This document shows, one piece after another, positions 28,715-38,865 of a stretch of 64,000 nucleotides of DNA (position 1 is the first letter of the stretch; each line of letters begins with the position of its first letter). The notes beneath the pieces are model-generated. The model worked only from the letters and a program-made list of their open reading frames with translations, was not told where the DNA came from and did no database searches. The stretch is from Symploca sp. SIO3C6 (GTDB taxonomy: Bacteria > Cyanobacteriota > Cyanobacteriia > Cyanobacteriales > Coleofasciculaceae): NCBI GenBank assembly GCA_010692425.1, contig JAAHHJ010000017.1, forward strand, positions 62,001-126,000. The letters are read 5' to 3'. The position numbers were made by a program, and so were the translations under genes.

Positions 28715-31700
28715 ATGAGGGAGCAAAATCCACAACAATATCCACATCCACTAGAGCAAGTGGCGAAAGCTAATGAAAGAGCACTGTCAACACTATCTCG
28801 TGCCATTTCTCTTTCTCAAGGGCAATTCGCGATTATCTTAGTGCGCTGCAATTATGAGTCTTGCAAAGAGCAAATGCGACAACAGCTGCAAGAACTAACT
28901 AAGATGTCACTGAGTGAACTAGTGTTACAAGAATCAACTTTAGCGCTATACTCTAGCATTCTCAAGGCACGAAAAGGTAAACAGACATCAGCCTTGATTG
29001 TCTTCGGTTTAGATTCAGTAGCAGCATTAGACCAATTGCTAATTTCGACTAACCAAGTTCGAGATGAATTCCGCAAAACTTTGAGCTTCCCGATAGTATT
29101 GTGGATATCCGACGAAGTACTACAGAAATTAGCGAGATTTGCCCCTGATTTCAAGAGTTGGGCTGCTACTTCCATTAAGTTTGAACTGGCCACTGAGAAT
29201 TTACTAAGTTTGTGGAAGCAAACAGCAGATGAATTATTTACGACTATTGTAGAGAGGGATTTAGGAGAGTTTGTACCTAACAAAACTATCGGTTTAGCAC
29301 CTTCGTGTCGCCGACGCCAGGAGCTCGAATCGGCCTTGAGAGACTTACACTCCCGGGAAATTAGTTTAGAACCAGAATTAATCGCCAGCTGGCAATTTAT
29401 TCTGGGGCGAGATGCTTTTAGCGACAATCAAATCGAACTTGCCTTAGATCAATATCAGCATAGCCTAAATTTTTGGCAGCAACAATGGGAGAGTAGAGTA
29501 GAAATTCCGCTTCAGTTGCCGGAAAACAGATATACCTACCAATTTAGGAATGGGCTACACTCTAATGTTGAGGAAACAGATTTTGTTGGGTTTAATCACA
29601 ACAGTAACTCCAATTCTATCGATCAAGCTGATACCCCTTCTTTTTCAAAGCGCATTGGAATACTACTCCACCACATCAGCTTGTGCTATTGCCGCCAAGC
29701 TCAATTACAAAGATTTGCTAGTAGCAGCAAGTGGGAGCAAGCTAGGGATGCTTTGAGTAAAGGCATTGAAACCTTTGCTGCCGGTGGCTGTTTGGAACAA
29801 GTTGCTCAGTTGACGATTGTACTCGGCGAAGTACTCCAAAAGTTGCAAAGCTGGACAGAACTACAGGCTTTAGCTCTCAAGTCTCTGGAGTTGCCATTCA
29901 TCCACAATAATCGAGTAAAACTGGCTCAAGTCTACGGCTTTCTTGCAGCTGTTGCTCAAGGGCAATCAAATTGGGAAGATGCCAGAGACTTAGCCACAGT
30001 TGCCCTACAACAACTATCACAATCCCAACTACCTGTACCTCAGTATCGAGGATTATATCTGCTGCTGAAGGCAAAAGCGCAACGGCACTTAGGTCTTTCA
30101 TCAGCAGCAATTTCAGCTCTAGAGGAAGCTCTTAACCTAGAGCCTTTGCTGAGATACCAAACCCAAGGTAGAGTTTTTGTACAGGAACATCCACAGCTTT
30201 ACATTGATATTTTAGAAGAATTGCGATCGCTCTATCTAGAGCAAAAACAATACCTAAGAGCCTTTGAACTTAAGCAAGAGCGACGCTCACTAGAGCAAAA
30301 GTATGGATTTTCTCCATTCCTGGGTGCTGCCCCTCTACAGCCCCAATGGCACAACAGAATAGTTGGCGAATTCATACCCGCAATTCACTCAGGACAATTG
30401 CCTGTACAAATTGCGGCAGCTGGACGTCAACCTGATGTCAATCGTTTGCTGGAGCGTCTGAGCCGCAATGACCACAAACTTACAGTAATTCACGGTTGTT
30501 CTGGCGTTGGCAAAAGTTCTTTGATAAATGCAGGCTTAGTACCAGCCTTAGAACAACGAATTATTGGTGCCAGAATAGCAGTGCCTGTGGTACAGAAAGT
30601 CTACAAGGATTGGATTGGCGAGTTAGAAGCACAACTGACACAAGCTTTAGATAAAAAGCCAGTATCAACAGCCGATATTACCAATTATCAATCCCTACCT
30701 GGGCAAAAGCCTAATTCCTTGGAGAGTTTCCAGGGAAATTCTTCGCCCACTACTCCAGCCTCTAAGCTCCGAAAAATGTTACTAAAGCTGCGACAAGCTG
30801 GTGAGCAACATTTGCTAACAGTACTAATTTTCGACCAGTTTGAAGAGTTTTTTTTTGTGTGTGAAAATCTCGTCGAACGGCGTCAATTTTATGATTTTTT
30901 GAGCGATTGCCTGAACCTGCCCTTCGTGAAATTAATCTTGTCGCTACGGGAAGATTATCTGCATTATCTATTGGAATGTGAACGCTATAGCAATCTCAAA
31001 GCAATCGATAACAATATTCTGGATCGAAAGCTACGTTACCCTCTAGGAAACCTATCCCCAGAAGATGCTAAAAACGTGATTTACACTTTAGCAACAGCCT
31101 CTCAGTTTCAATTAGAAGCTTCTCTGATTGAAAGGTTAGTAAGGGATTTAACAGGCAATTCAGGGACAGTACGCCTAATCGAATTACAAGTAGTGGGTGC
31201 CGAGCTACAAGCAGAAAAAATTACCACCCTCAAGCAATACCAGGCGCTTGGTTCCTATCCTATCGCTATTCTCGTTGAGCGTACCCTCTCCAATCTAATT
31301 AAAGATTGTGGAGCTGACAACGAAGATACACTCTGGCAAGTTTTATTTTCCTTGACTGATGAGAGAGGTACTAGACCATTAAAAACTCAAGCTGAGTTGG
31401 CTAATAGTATTTCCTGTTCTCCTGCTGTTGTACCTAATCTGGCAGATAATCAGTTAGTTAACAACGGCAAGGGTACTCGCTGGGAGCATTGGAGGGGAAA
31501 CAATAACCTCACTCAAAACTGTGCTGAAAAACTTGACTTAATTTTGAAGATCTTGATAGGTTCTGGTTTAGTATTCCGAGTACGCTCACAACCAGACCGA
31601 TATCAGTTAGTTCACGATTATCTAGTTGAACCAATTCGCCTCAAATCCAAGCAGAGGTCTCAATCGCAACTGTTAGCACAGCTAGAAGGAAGTGCAACTG

Positions 31701-34054
31701 AACTCTCGCGGGTGCGCAGACAGCGACTGCGGGCAATGGCAGTTGGTGCGGCAATGGCAATTATGGCGTTTACTTCTGCTGGCTTGGGATGGCGAGCAGA
31801 GATGTTAAGGAAGCAGGCAGATGAACTCTGGATTAATGCTCACCTAAGTGCCTTGAGTGCCTCTTCGGAGGCTCTTTTTGTTTCTAATAAGAAATTCGAT
31901 GCTTTGCTGGAAGGACTAAGAGCAGCCAGATTCTTGCAAGGAAAAGAGGCTGATTCAGTAAGGGTGAAACCAGATGTCCGTCTGCAAGTGATAACTGCCC
32001 TCTCACAAGCTGTTTACGGAGCCTCAGAGCGCAATCGTCTTGAAGGACATAGCGATATAGTCGCCAATGTCAGTTTTTCCCCCGATGGTCAATTAATTGC
32101 CTCTGCTAGCCGAGACAAAACTGTCAAACTTTGGCATCCAGATGGCACTTTAGTTGCTACCCTTAAGGGTCATCTCTCCAGCGTAACTAGCGTGGCTTTT
32201 AGTCGAGATAGTCAGCTGATTGCTTCTGGCAGTTGGGATAGTACCCTCAGGATTTGGCGTCGAGATGGCACTCAAATGCAAAGTTTTAGAGGGCATGTTG
32301 GTCACATCTACAGCATTAGTTTTAGTCCCAATGGGCAAATGCTTGCTTCTGCTGGTGGCGATGGCACTGTCAAACTTTGGACGATTAACGGCAAGTTAGT
32401 TAAAACTTTTCAAGGTCACAAGGGCGTCGTCAAGTGGGTAAGCTTTAGTCCTAATGGTCAGCTCATCGCTTCTGCCGGAGAAGATCAGACGATTAAATTG
32501 TGGACGCTGACAGGCAAATTGGTGCAAACGCTGGCAGGGCACAGTGGTAAAGTTAACTCTGTAGCTTTCTCTCCTGATGGTCAGCTAATTGTTTCTGGCA
32601 GTGATGACCGCACTGTCAAACTGTGGAATAACAAAGGTAAGCTGCTGAGAACCTTCCCCAAGCATCAGCGTTGGGTATTTGGAGTTGCTTTTAGTGCTGA
32701 TGGTCGCTTGATTGCCTCTGCCAGTGCTGAAAATGCTGTTAAGCTTTGGGACCTCAGCGGCAATTTATTAAAAACTTTTAAAGGGCACAGTGATAGTGCT
32801 ACTGCTGTGAGTTTTAGTCCAGTTAATAATTGGGGATTACCAATTTTAAATTTTGGATTAGGTGAATTTGCTCAACAACTAAGCACTGGTGAATCTGAGC
32901 AACACTTCAAAAATCTCCAATCCCCAATCCCTAACCCTAAATCCCCAACCCTAAATCCCCAATCCCCAATCCCCAAACCTCAATTAGAACTCTTAAAAGT
33001 CCCGACTATCGCCTCAGCCAGTAATGACAAAACAGTTAAACTGTGGAGTTTTAGAGAGCAGTCTCGACTGATTTTGCAGGGGCATCAGGATGATGTTAGA
33101 GATGTGGAATTTTCTCCAGATGGCGAACTAATTGCTACAGCCAGTAATGACGGTACGATCAAGCTTTGGGAGCGCAACAGTACGCTCCTCAAAACCTTAA
33201 AAGGTCATCAAGATCGTATCTATAGCATCAGTTTCTCTCCTGATGGTCAGTTGATTGCTTCTGCTAGCAGGGATAAAACTCTCAAACTTTGGAACCGCCA
33301 AGGTAATTTACTGGCAACCCTGAAGGGACATCAGGACTGGGTATTAGATGTTAGCTTCTCTGCTGATAGTCAGTTAATTGCTTCTGCTAGTCGAGACAAA
33401 ACTGCTAAACTTTGGGATCTTCAGGGCAATTTACTCAAGACTCTCACAGGGCATCAGCAGCGTGTCAATGCAATTAGTTTTAGCCCTGATGGTAAACTCC
33501 TAGCCTCAGCTAGTGACGATAATACCGTCAAACTGTGGACACCCCAGGGAAAATTACTGAAAACTTTGAAGGGTCATAGCAATTGGGTATTAGATGTCAG
33601 TTTTGCGCCTGACTCCCAACAGTTAGCCTCAGCTAGTTATGACAATACAGTTAAACTCTGGAGTACTCAGGGAGAACTCAAGTCAACCTTAGCAGGGCAT
33701 ACTGATAGTGTTGCCAAAGTTAGTTTTAGCCCTGATGGCGAAATTTTGGCAACAACTAGTTGGGATAACAAGGTACAGCTATGGCGGCTTGATGACACTT
33801 TGATTAAAACTTTAGCAGGACACTCAGAACGTTTAACTAGTGTCAACTGGAGCAGTGACGGTAAAGCTTTAGCTTCAGCTAGTCAAGACAATAAGGTAAT
33901 TGTTTGGAATTTGGATTTGGAAGATCTCCTAGACAAAAGCTGTAGTTGGCTGCAAGACTATTTAGAAACTAACAAAAAAGTTAGGCAAAGTGATCGGCAT
34001 CTGTGTGTTCCAAGGGAGCAAACATCGAGTCTCTCACCTCCGGAGGCTAAGTGA
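28715..34054 (+). CDS. giant TPR - STAND NTPase - TM - WD40 protein
   Basis: 1779 aa: N-terminal NTPase-like region without recognisable Walker A, TPR-like helices, P-loop VIHGCSGVGKSSLINAGL, Walker B LLTVLIFDQFEEFF, TM, then 14 WD40 units (GH...SFSPDG...KLW). Confidence 0.9.
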   Translation: MREQNPQQYPHPLEQVAKANERALSTLSRAISLSQGQFAIILVRCNYESCKEQMRQQLQELTKMSLSELVLQESTLALYSSILKARKGKQTSALIVFGLDSVAALDQLLISTNQVRDEFRKTLSFPIVLWISDEVLQKLARFAPDFKSWAATSIKFELATENLLSLWKQTADELFTTIVERDLGEFVPNKTIGLAPSCRRRQELESALRDLHSREISLEPELIASWQFILGRDAFSDNQIELALDQYQHSLNFWQQQWESRVEIPLQLPENRYTYQFRNGLHSNVEETDFVGFNHNSNSNSIDQADTPSFSKRIGILLHHISLCYCRQAQLQRFASSSKWEQARDALSKGIETFAAGGCLEQVAQLTIVLGEVLQKLQSWTELQALALKSLELPFIHNNRVKLAQVYGFLAAVAQGQSNWEDARDLATVALQQLSQSQLPVPQYRGLYLLLKAKAQRHLGLSSAAISALEEALNLEPLLRYQTQGRVFVQEHPQLYIDILEELRSLYLEQKQYLRAFELKQERRSLEQKYGFSPFLGAAPLQPQWHNRIVGEFIPAIHSGQLPVQIAAAGRQPDVNRLLERLSRNDHKLTVIHGCSGVGKSSLINAGLVPALEQRIIGARIAVPVVQKVYKDWIGELEAQLTQALDKKPVSTADITNYQSLPGQKPNSLESFQGNSSPTTPASKLRKMLLKLRQAGEQHLLTVLIFDQFEEFFFVCENLVERRQFYDFLSDCLNLPFVKLILSLREDYLHYLLECERYSNLKAIDNNILDRKLRYPLGNLSPEDAKNVIYTLATASQFQLEASLIERLVRDLTGNSGTVRLIELQVVGAELQAEKITTLKQYQALGSYPIAILVERTLSNLIKDCGADNEDTLWQVLFSLTDERGTRPLKTQAELANSISCSPAVVPNLADNQLVNNGKGTRWEHWRGNNNLTQNCAEKLDLILKILIGSGLVFRVRSQPDRYQLVHDYLVEPIRLKSKQRSQSQLLAQLEGSATELSRVRRQRLRAMAVGAAMAIMAFTSAGLGWRAEMLRKQADELWINAHLSALSASSEALFVSNKKFDALLEGLRAARFLQGKEADSVRVKPDVRLQVITALSQAVYGASERNRLEGHSDIVANVSFSPDGQLIASASRDKTVKLWHPDGTLVATLKGHLSSVTSVAFSRDSQLIASGSWDSTLRIWRRDGTQMQSFRGHVGHIYSISFSPNGQMLASAGGDGTVKLWTINGKLVKTFQGHKGVVKWVSFSPNGQLIASAGEDQTIKLWTLTGKLVQTLAGHSGKVNSVAFSPDGQLIVSGSDDRTVKLWNNKGKLLRTFPKHQRWVFGVAFSADGRLIASASAENAVKLWDLSGNLLKTFKGHSDSATAVSFSPVNNWGLPILNFGLGEFAQQLSTGESEQHFKNLQSPIPNPKSPTLNPQSPIPKPQLELLKVPTIASASNDKTVKLWSFREQSRLILQGHQDDVRDVEFSPDGELIATASNDGTIKLWERNSTLLKTLKGHQDRIYSISFSPDGQLIASASRDKTLKLWNRQGNLLATLKGHQDWVLDVSFSADSQLIASASRDKTAKLWDLQGNLLKTLTGHQQRVNAISFSPDGKLLASASDDNTVKLWTPQGKLLKTLKGHSNWVLDVSFAPDSQQLASASYDNTVKLWSTQGELKSTLAGHTDSVAKVSFSPDGEILATTSWDNKVQLWRLDDTLIKTLAGHSERLTSVNWSSDGKALASASQDNKVIVWNLDLEDLLDKSCSWLQDYLETNKKVRQSDRHLCVPREQTSSLSPPEAK

Positions 34055-34147
34055 GATTCCGGATCAGGTGTTGCTTAGATAGAAAGTATAAAGTATGTGC
34101 TTTAGAGGCTTCCTACTATAGCCTGTGCCACTATAGCCTGTGTTAGA

Positions 34148-35494
34148 GTGAGCTTAACTCCTTTGCATTATGTTTCCTCCAGCTCAAAAAGGATTATGGT
34201 GATTACAAAACGTGGTCTCGTTCTTGGTGCGACAGCAGTAGTCTTATCCACTGTTGCTGTTACAGGTGCTGGTCTTCATTTATCTCAAAGTCAAGCATTC
34301 TTTCGCGAAAGCCCTACAGAACTTGTTGATGAAGTTTGGCAAATTATCGACCGCGAGTATGTCGATGCCACTTTCAATCAAGTGGATTGGGAAGCAATTC
34401 GCACTGACTACGTGAAGAACCGCTCTTACAACTCTAAGAAAGATGCCTACAAAGCCATCCGAGAAATGCTAGAGACGCTGGAGGATCCTTACACTCGGTT
34501 CATGGACCCCCAAGAGTTCAAGAATATGCAGATTGATACTTCTGGGGAATTAACAGGCGTAGGTATCCAAATTGCTTTGGATGAAGAAACCAAGAAATTA
34601 ATGGTAATTTCTCCCATTGAGGATACGCCAGCTTTTGAGGCTGGTATCCTTGCCAAGGATATAATTACTGAAATTGACGGTCAAAGTACCGAGGGCATGG
34701 ATGTCAACGATGCCGTACTACTGATTCGAGGCAAACCAGGGACTAAGGTAACACTAACCATTGAGCGGGGGAACCAAAAGGTAGATTATACAATCACGCG
34801 GGCTCGAATCGAAATTCATCCTGTACGCTACAGTTATCGCCCCGAACCTGAAGGTGACATTGGCTATATTCGTCTCAATCAATTCAGTGCTATCGCTGCC
34901 CAGGAAATGCGCGAAGCCATCAAAGATTTAGAAAAGAAGCAGGTCAAGGGTTATATTTTAGATATACGCTCTAACCCAGGCGGCTTACTTTACTCAAGTA
35001 TTGAAATTGCCGGAATGTTGCTCAATGAAGGTACTATTGTCTCGACAGTGAACCGACAGGGCAAAAGTAAATCTGAAGCTGCAAATAATCGCCCACTGAC
35101 TGATAAACCACTGGTGGTGCTGGTGGATGGCGGTTCAGCCAGTGCCAGCGAAATTCTTTCCGGAGCACTACAGGATAATCAACGAGCTATCTTGGTGGGG
35201 ACTCAGACTTTTGGGAAAGGTTTAGTCCAGTCAGTTAAAGGGTTACACTCGGATGAGTCTGGTTTAGCTGTTACCATCGCTAAGTATCTAACTCCCAGTG
35301 GTCGTGATATTAATAAGGCCGGAATTGCTCCGGATGTCGTCGTAGAATTGACAGAATCGCAACGCAAGGAATTGCAGCGTGACCGTACCCAAGTCGGCAC
35401 TAAAGCTGACCCTCAGTATGTCAAAGCTTTTCAAGTCCTTAAGCAAGAGATTGCACAACAGAAGAATTCAAGGGCTGCTTCCAGCAATCGCTAG
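34148..35494 (+). CDS. carboxyl-terminal processing protease, S41 family (Ctp); likely start at ATG 34196
   Basis: PDZ TGVGIQIALDEETKKLMVISPIEDTPAFEAGI; catalytic DGGSASASEILSGALQDN and GTQTFGKGLVQ. Confidence 0.93.
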   Translation: MSLTPLHYVSSSSKRIMVITKRGLVLGATAVVLSTVAVTGAGLHLSQSQAFFRESPTELVDEVWQIIDREYVDATFNQVDWEAIRTDYVKNRSYNSKKDAYKAIREMLETLEDPYTRFMDPQEFKNMQIDTSGELTGVGIQIALDEETKKLMVISPIEDTPAFEAGILAKDIITEIDGQSTEGMDVNDAVLLIRGKPGTKVTLTIERGNQKVDYTITRARIEIHPVRYSYRPEPEGDIGYIRLNQFSAIAAQEMREAIKDLEKKQVKGYILDIRSNPGGLLYSSIEIAGMLLNEGTIVSTVNRQGKSKSEAANNRPLTDKPLVVLVDGGSASASEILSGALQDNQRAILVGTQTFGKGLVQSVKGLHSDESGLAVTIAKYLTPSGRDINKAGIAPDVVVELTESQRKELQRDRTQVGTKADPQYVKAFQVLKQEIAQQKNSRAASSNR

Positions 35495-35635
35495 AGTTGT
35501 AATTGCAAAACAAAAGATTGGAATAATGAAAACAAGGATAAAGTGACCAGTGGGCAGAAACTTTACCTTGTCTCCCAATCTCTAGATCTGAGGCAAACTT
35601 AGGGCATAATTAGCTAACTCTGGCTCTACTCTAAG

Positions 35636-37735
35636 TTATTTTCTGGGTTTACCATTGCCATTACCATTGCCGTTACCGTTACCGTTGCTGCGACCAGTAG
35701 TTTTCAGGACTCCTGTAGCTAGCTTACCGGGGACTTCCTGAAGATGATTATACTCCCATTTGAAGAAACCAGTACCGAGAGTAAGCGATCGCAACTCCAC
35801 AATGAAGTCATGCATCTCGGCTTGAGGGAGATAGCCACAGACACAATCCCAGCCTTTCCAATCGGAAATCGCTTCATAGCCGAGAATTTGCCCGCGACGC
35901 CCAGTTATTAGTTGGAGGACTTTAGAGGTAAATTCTATCGGTGCCTTGACTTCAATCGCCATAATTGGCTCAAGAAGCATTGGTTGGCAATTAGGCATGC
36001 CTTGCGTCATTGCTAAGCGTGCTGCTTGCTTAAAAGCCTGTTCGGAGCTATCAACGGAGTGGTAAGAGCCATTAGTCAGTGTTACTGCTACATCCACCAC
36101 TGGAAAACCTAGAGGTCCTTGTGATAAATACTCTCGAACACCAGTTTCTACACCAGGAATATATTGCTTCGGTACTACACCACCGACAATAGTGTCCGAG
36201 AAATCGAAGCCTTCACCACGATGCTGGGGTTTAATCTCAAGGTAAACATCACCAAATTGACCATGACCACCACTTTGATGCTTGTAGCGCCCATGAGAAG
36301 AGGTGGTTTTACGGATAGTTTCCTTATAGGGAACTTGTGGCCAACCTGTAGTCATTGGTAGGTTATACTTACGCCGCAGTCGGTCTAGAGCCACCTTGAG
36401 GTGAATGTCTCCTTGCCCCCAGAGGATAATTTCATTTGTATCGCCATGTTGCTCCCAGGCTAGAGAAGGGTCTTCTTCCAGCATCTTAGTTAAAGCCCCA
36501 GAGAGCTTGACTTCGTCTTTGCGCTTCTCTGGGGCAATTGCTAGGGCATAAACTGGCTTAATTGGTTCAGCTTGCGATAATTTCACGCCTGAATTATCAC
36601 CGCTAGCAACTAAGGTAGCCCCAGTTTGGATACCTTCTAAGCGTCCTAGGGCAATAATTTCACCGGCTGATGCCTTTGATATTGACTGAGATTGTTGACC
36701 CTGTAAGCGATACAAGCCACTGGGACGAACCTGATTGAGAATTATACCCTCGGTAAGTTGACCTTGCCAAAGGCGCACTAGTGAGAGTCTTCCACCTTGG
36801 GGAGTGTAATAGGTTTTAAGTACCTGTGCCACTACTTTCTCAGAATTACCATCAATTCCCCGTCGCTTAGCAGTAGTTTCAGGTGCTGGTGCTTCCCGCA
36901 AGAGGGCATCAATTAGATGCCTGACGCCATAATCTCGCTCAGCTACGCCCATAAACACTGGCACAATTAGGTCACAGCCCAATTCCATTTTCAGGTCTTG
37001 AAGAATTTCTTCCTGAGGCGGTTCAATTTCTTCTAATAGTTCTTCTAGGAGATGGTCATCAAAATCTGCTAAGGTTTCGAGTAATTGCGCCCTTGCTTCC
37101 TGCTCCTGCTCCTTCAAAGACTCAGGCAATGGTACCAGATCAGCTGGGGCATCAGGGTGGTACTGATAGGCTTGTTCACTAACTAAATCAATAAATCCTG
37201 TGACTTTGTCCCCTGTGCCAATGGGGTACTGGTGCAGCACTAAAGGACGGGCTGAGACTGATTTAATCGCTGCTAATAATTCTCGATAAGAGCTGCCCCA
37301 AGCACCACCATTACAGCTAAATCGGTCTACTTTGTTAATAAATAATAGGTGCGGAATTTCCCAATCATCGAGAAACTTAAATAGGGGAGACAGCGTTAGG
37401 ACGCGCTCAATTACTGGTTCACAAACAACGATCGCGGCATCGACGCCAATTAAAGCATTGTAGGTTTCTTGGGCAAACTCAATTGAGCCTGGGCAATCTA
37501 GAAAGGTGAAGTCAATACCCCGATATTGGGTAGTAGCGACAGTTACCTCCACGCTCATGTGGCGCTCGCGTGCTTCGGCTGCACTATCACCTACTGTATT
37601 GCCGTCTTTAATATTGCCTTTGCGAGAAATCGCACCAGTCACAGACAATAAGCTCTCCAACAAAGTGGTTTTGCCACTTAAATAGGGACCGACAATTGCC
37701 ACATTACGGGTAGCAGAAACGACTTTTTCGTTCAT
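35636..37735 (-). CDS. elongation factor G-like GTPase (divergent paralog)
   Basis: P-loop GPYLSGKTTLLESLL, LDCPGSIEF, INKVDRF, EF-G domains IV/V (GQFGDVYLEIKP...); C-terminal NGNGNGNGNGNGK repeat. Confidence 0.9.
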   Translation of the reverse strand: MNEKVVSATRNVAIVGPYLSGKTTLLESLLSVTGAISRKGNIKDGNTVGDSAAEARERHMSVEVTVATTQYRGIDFTFLDCPGSIEFAQETYNALIGVDAAIVVCEPVIERVLTLSPLFKFLDDWEIPHLLFINKVDRFSCNGGAWGSSYRELLAAIKSVSARPLVLHQYPIGTGDKVTGFIDLVSEQAYQYHPDAPADLVPLPESLKEQEQEARAQLLETLADFDDHLLEELLEEIEPPQEEILQDLKMELGCDLIVPVFMGVAERDYGVRHLIDALLREAPAPETTAKRRGIDGNSEKVVAQVLKTYYTPQGGRLSLVRLWQGQLTEGIILNQVRPSGLYRLQGQQSQSISKASAGEIIALGRLEGIQTGATLVASGDNSGVKLSQAEPIKPVYALAIAPEKRKDEVKLSGALTKMLEEDPSLAWEQHGDTNEIILWGQGDIHLKVALDRLRRKYNLPMTTGWPQVPYKETIRKTTSSHGRYKHQSGGHGQFGDVYLEIKPQHRGEGFDFSDTIVGGVVPKQYIPGVETGVREYLSQGPLGFPVVDVAVTLTNGSYHSVDSSEQAFKQAARLAMTQGMPNCQPMLLEPIMAIEVKAPIEFTSKVLQLITGRRGQILGYEAISDWKGWDCVCGYLPQAEMHDFIVELRSLTLGTGFFKWEYNHLQEVPGKLATGVLKTTGRSNGNGNGNGNGNGKPRK

Positions 37736-38865
37736 CTTTCTTCGCGGCGGTCGCCCCTCGCTTTTAGCGACGGGAGGAAAGCCGCGCCTCCGACTAATGG
37801 TTTACAAATTAATCCTGTGCTACGTCTTAGTAGCTTGGTTTTCTTGACAGAAAACTGCCCTAATCGCTTCGAGTTAAAATCTGATACCGAAACTTGTGTT
37901 TTGGTGTCTCCCGATACCCAGCCCCGATATTTAACCCCTTTGCGCTCTGTCTCGACGAAGTCTCCCTTTCTAAGACCGTGGCAAGTTACTGTCGCGCCAT
38001 ATTTGCGACGCTTTCCACCCTTGGCGAACACCATTAGATGTAGCTGTCTACGGCTAACGGGAGGTCGCTTAACGACTAAAAACGGAGCTGGGGTAACTTG
38101 ACAAATACCTTGCCAGTAACCGTATTTACCTCTCAACTCTTTCCATCTCAAAAAGTAATGAGCGGCTAGAGCGATACCATCAACAGCATGAGTGGCAGGT
38201 GTTTGATTAGCCTTGTTGGATTTGTCTTTAGTCAAACCCAAGTATTGCCTGAGGTTTGAAGTTTCCCAGCCATACCTGGTAGTAACTGGCGCTAGTTGTG
38301 GCAACCACTCCTCAATCATGACTTTTTGACCTACCATTGCTGGACTAAAGCCTTTGTTCCCCTTAGCCTTAATGTATTCGTACACAATACCGCTAACTGG
38401 AAACAGCTCGGTTAATTCTTTAACGACACGGTACTCAAGTTGTCTATTGGAACGAATACTAGGAGGGAGCTTTCTAGCCTTGCGATTGTTAAAGCGTACT
38501 TGTCTATGTGAACGTTGGTTGTAGGGTAACTTGCGATTAATTCGTCTGCCTCTACGCCCACGCCGCATCATTCTACGGTCTGACATTCGCTTTGTAACAC
38601 TCTTAAAAGGTAACTCAAGATGGGCAGTAAAAAGGGTTGCTTTGACAGATTGAACACCTATCCCAGTAAATAGTTTTCCAGGGTCAATACCAACAGCTAT
38701 AGGTTGGGTTTTAGTATCAGCATCTATTGTTAATTGGATAGCAAACTGTTGCAGGTCATTCCGGTAGATTCGTGCCTTACCTTCCTTTAGCCATCGCCTT
38801 GCACGACTAGGCTTGGTCGGCATTAAAGGCTTGCCGAATTTACTGATAACGGGTACACGATACAT
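37732..38865 (-). CDS. isrB: IsrB-type RNA-guided RuvC nuclease (IscB family lacking HNH)
   Basis: PLMP domain (VPVISKFGKPLMPTKPSRARRWLKEGKARIY), RuvC-I VGIDPGKLFTGIGV, Arg-rich bridge RMSDRRMMRRGRRGRRINRKLPYNQRSHRQVRFNNR, RuvC-II-like IVYEYIKA, RuvC-III THAVDGIALA; no HNH/CxxC insert. Confidence 0.85.
   Translation of the reverse strand: MYRVPVISKFGKPLMPTKPSRARRWLKEGKARIYRNDLQQFAIQLTIDADTKTQPIAVGIDPGKLFTGIGVQSVKATLFTAHLELPFKSVTKRMSDRRMMRRGRRGRRINRKLPYNQRSHRQVRFNNRKARKLPPSIRSNRQLEYRVVKELTELFPVSGIVYEYIKAKGNKGFSPAMVGQKVMIEEWLPQLAPVTTRYGWETSNLRQYLGLTKDKSNKANQTPATHAVDGIALAAHYFLRWKELRGKYGYWQGICQVTPAPFLVVKRPPVSRRQLHLMVFAKGGKRRKYGATVTCHGLRKGDFVETERKGVKYRGWVSGDTKTQVSVSDFNSKRLGQFSVKKTKLLRRSTGLICKPLVGGAAFLPSLKARGDRREER

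Noticed and set aside
28852-29427. 191-aa minus-strand ORF
   Set aside because: Antisense to the N-terminus of the STAND giant; Ser-rich without any domain; typical shadow ORF.
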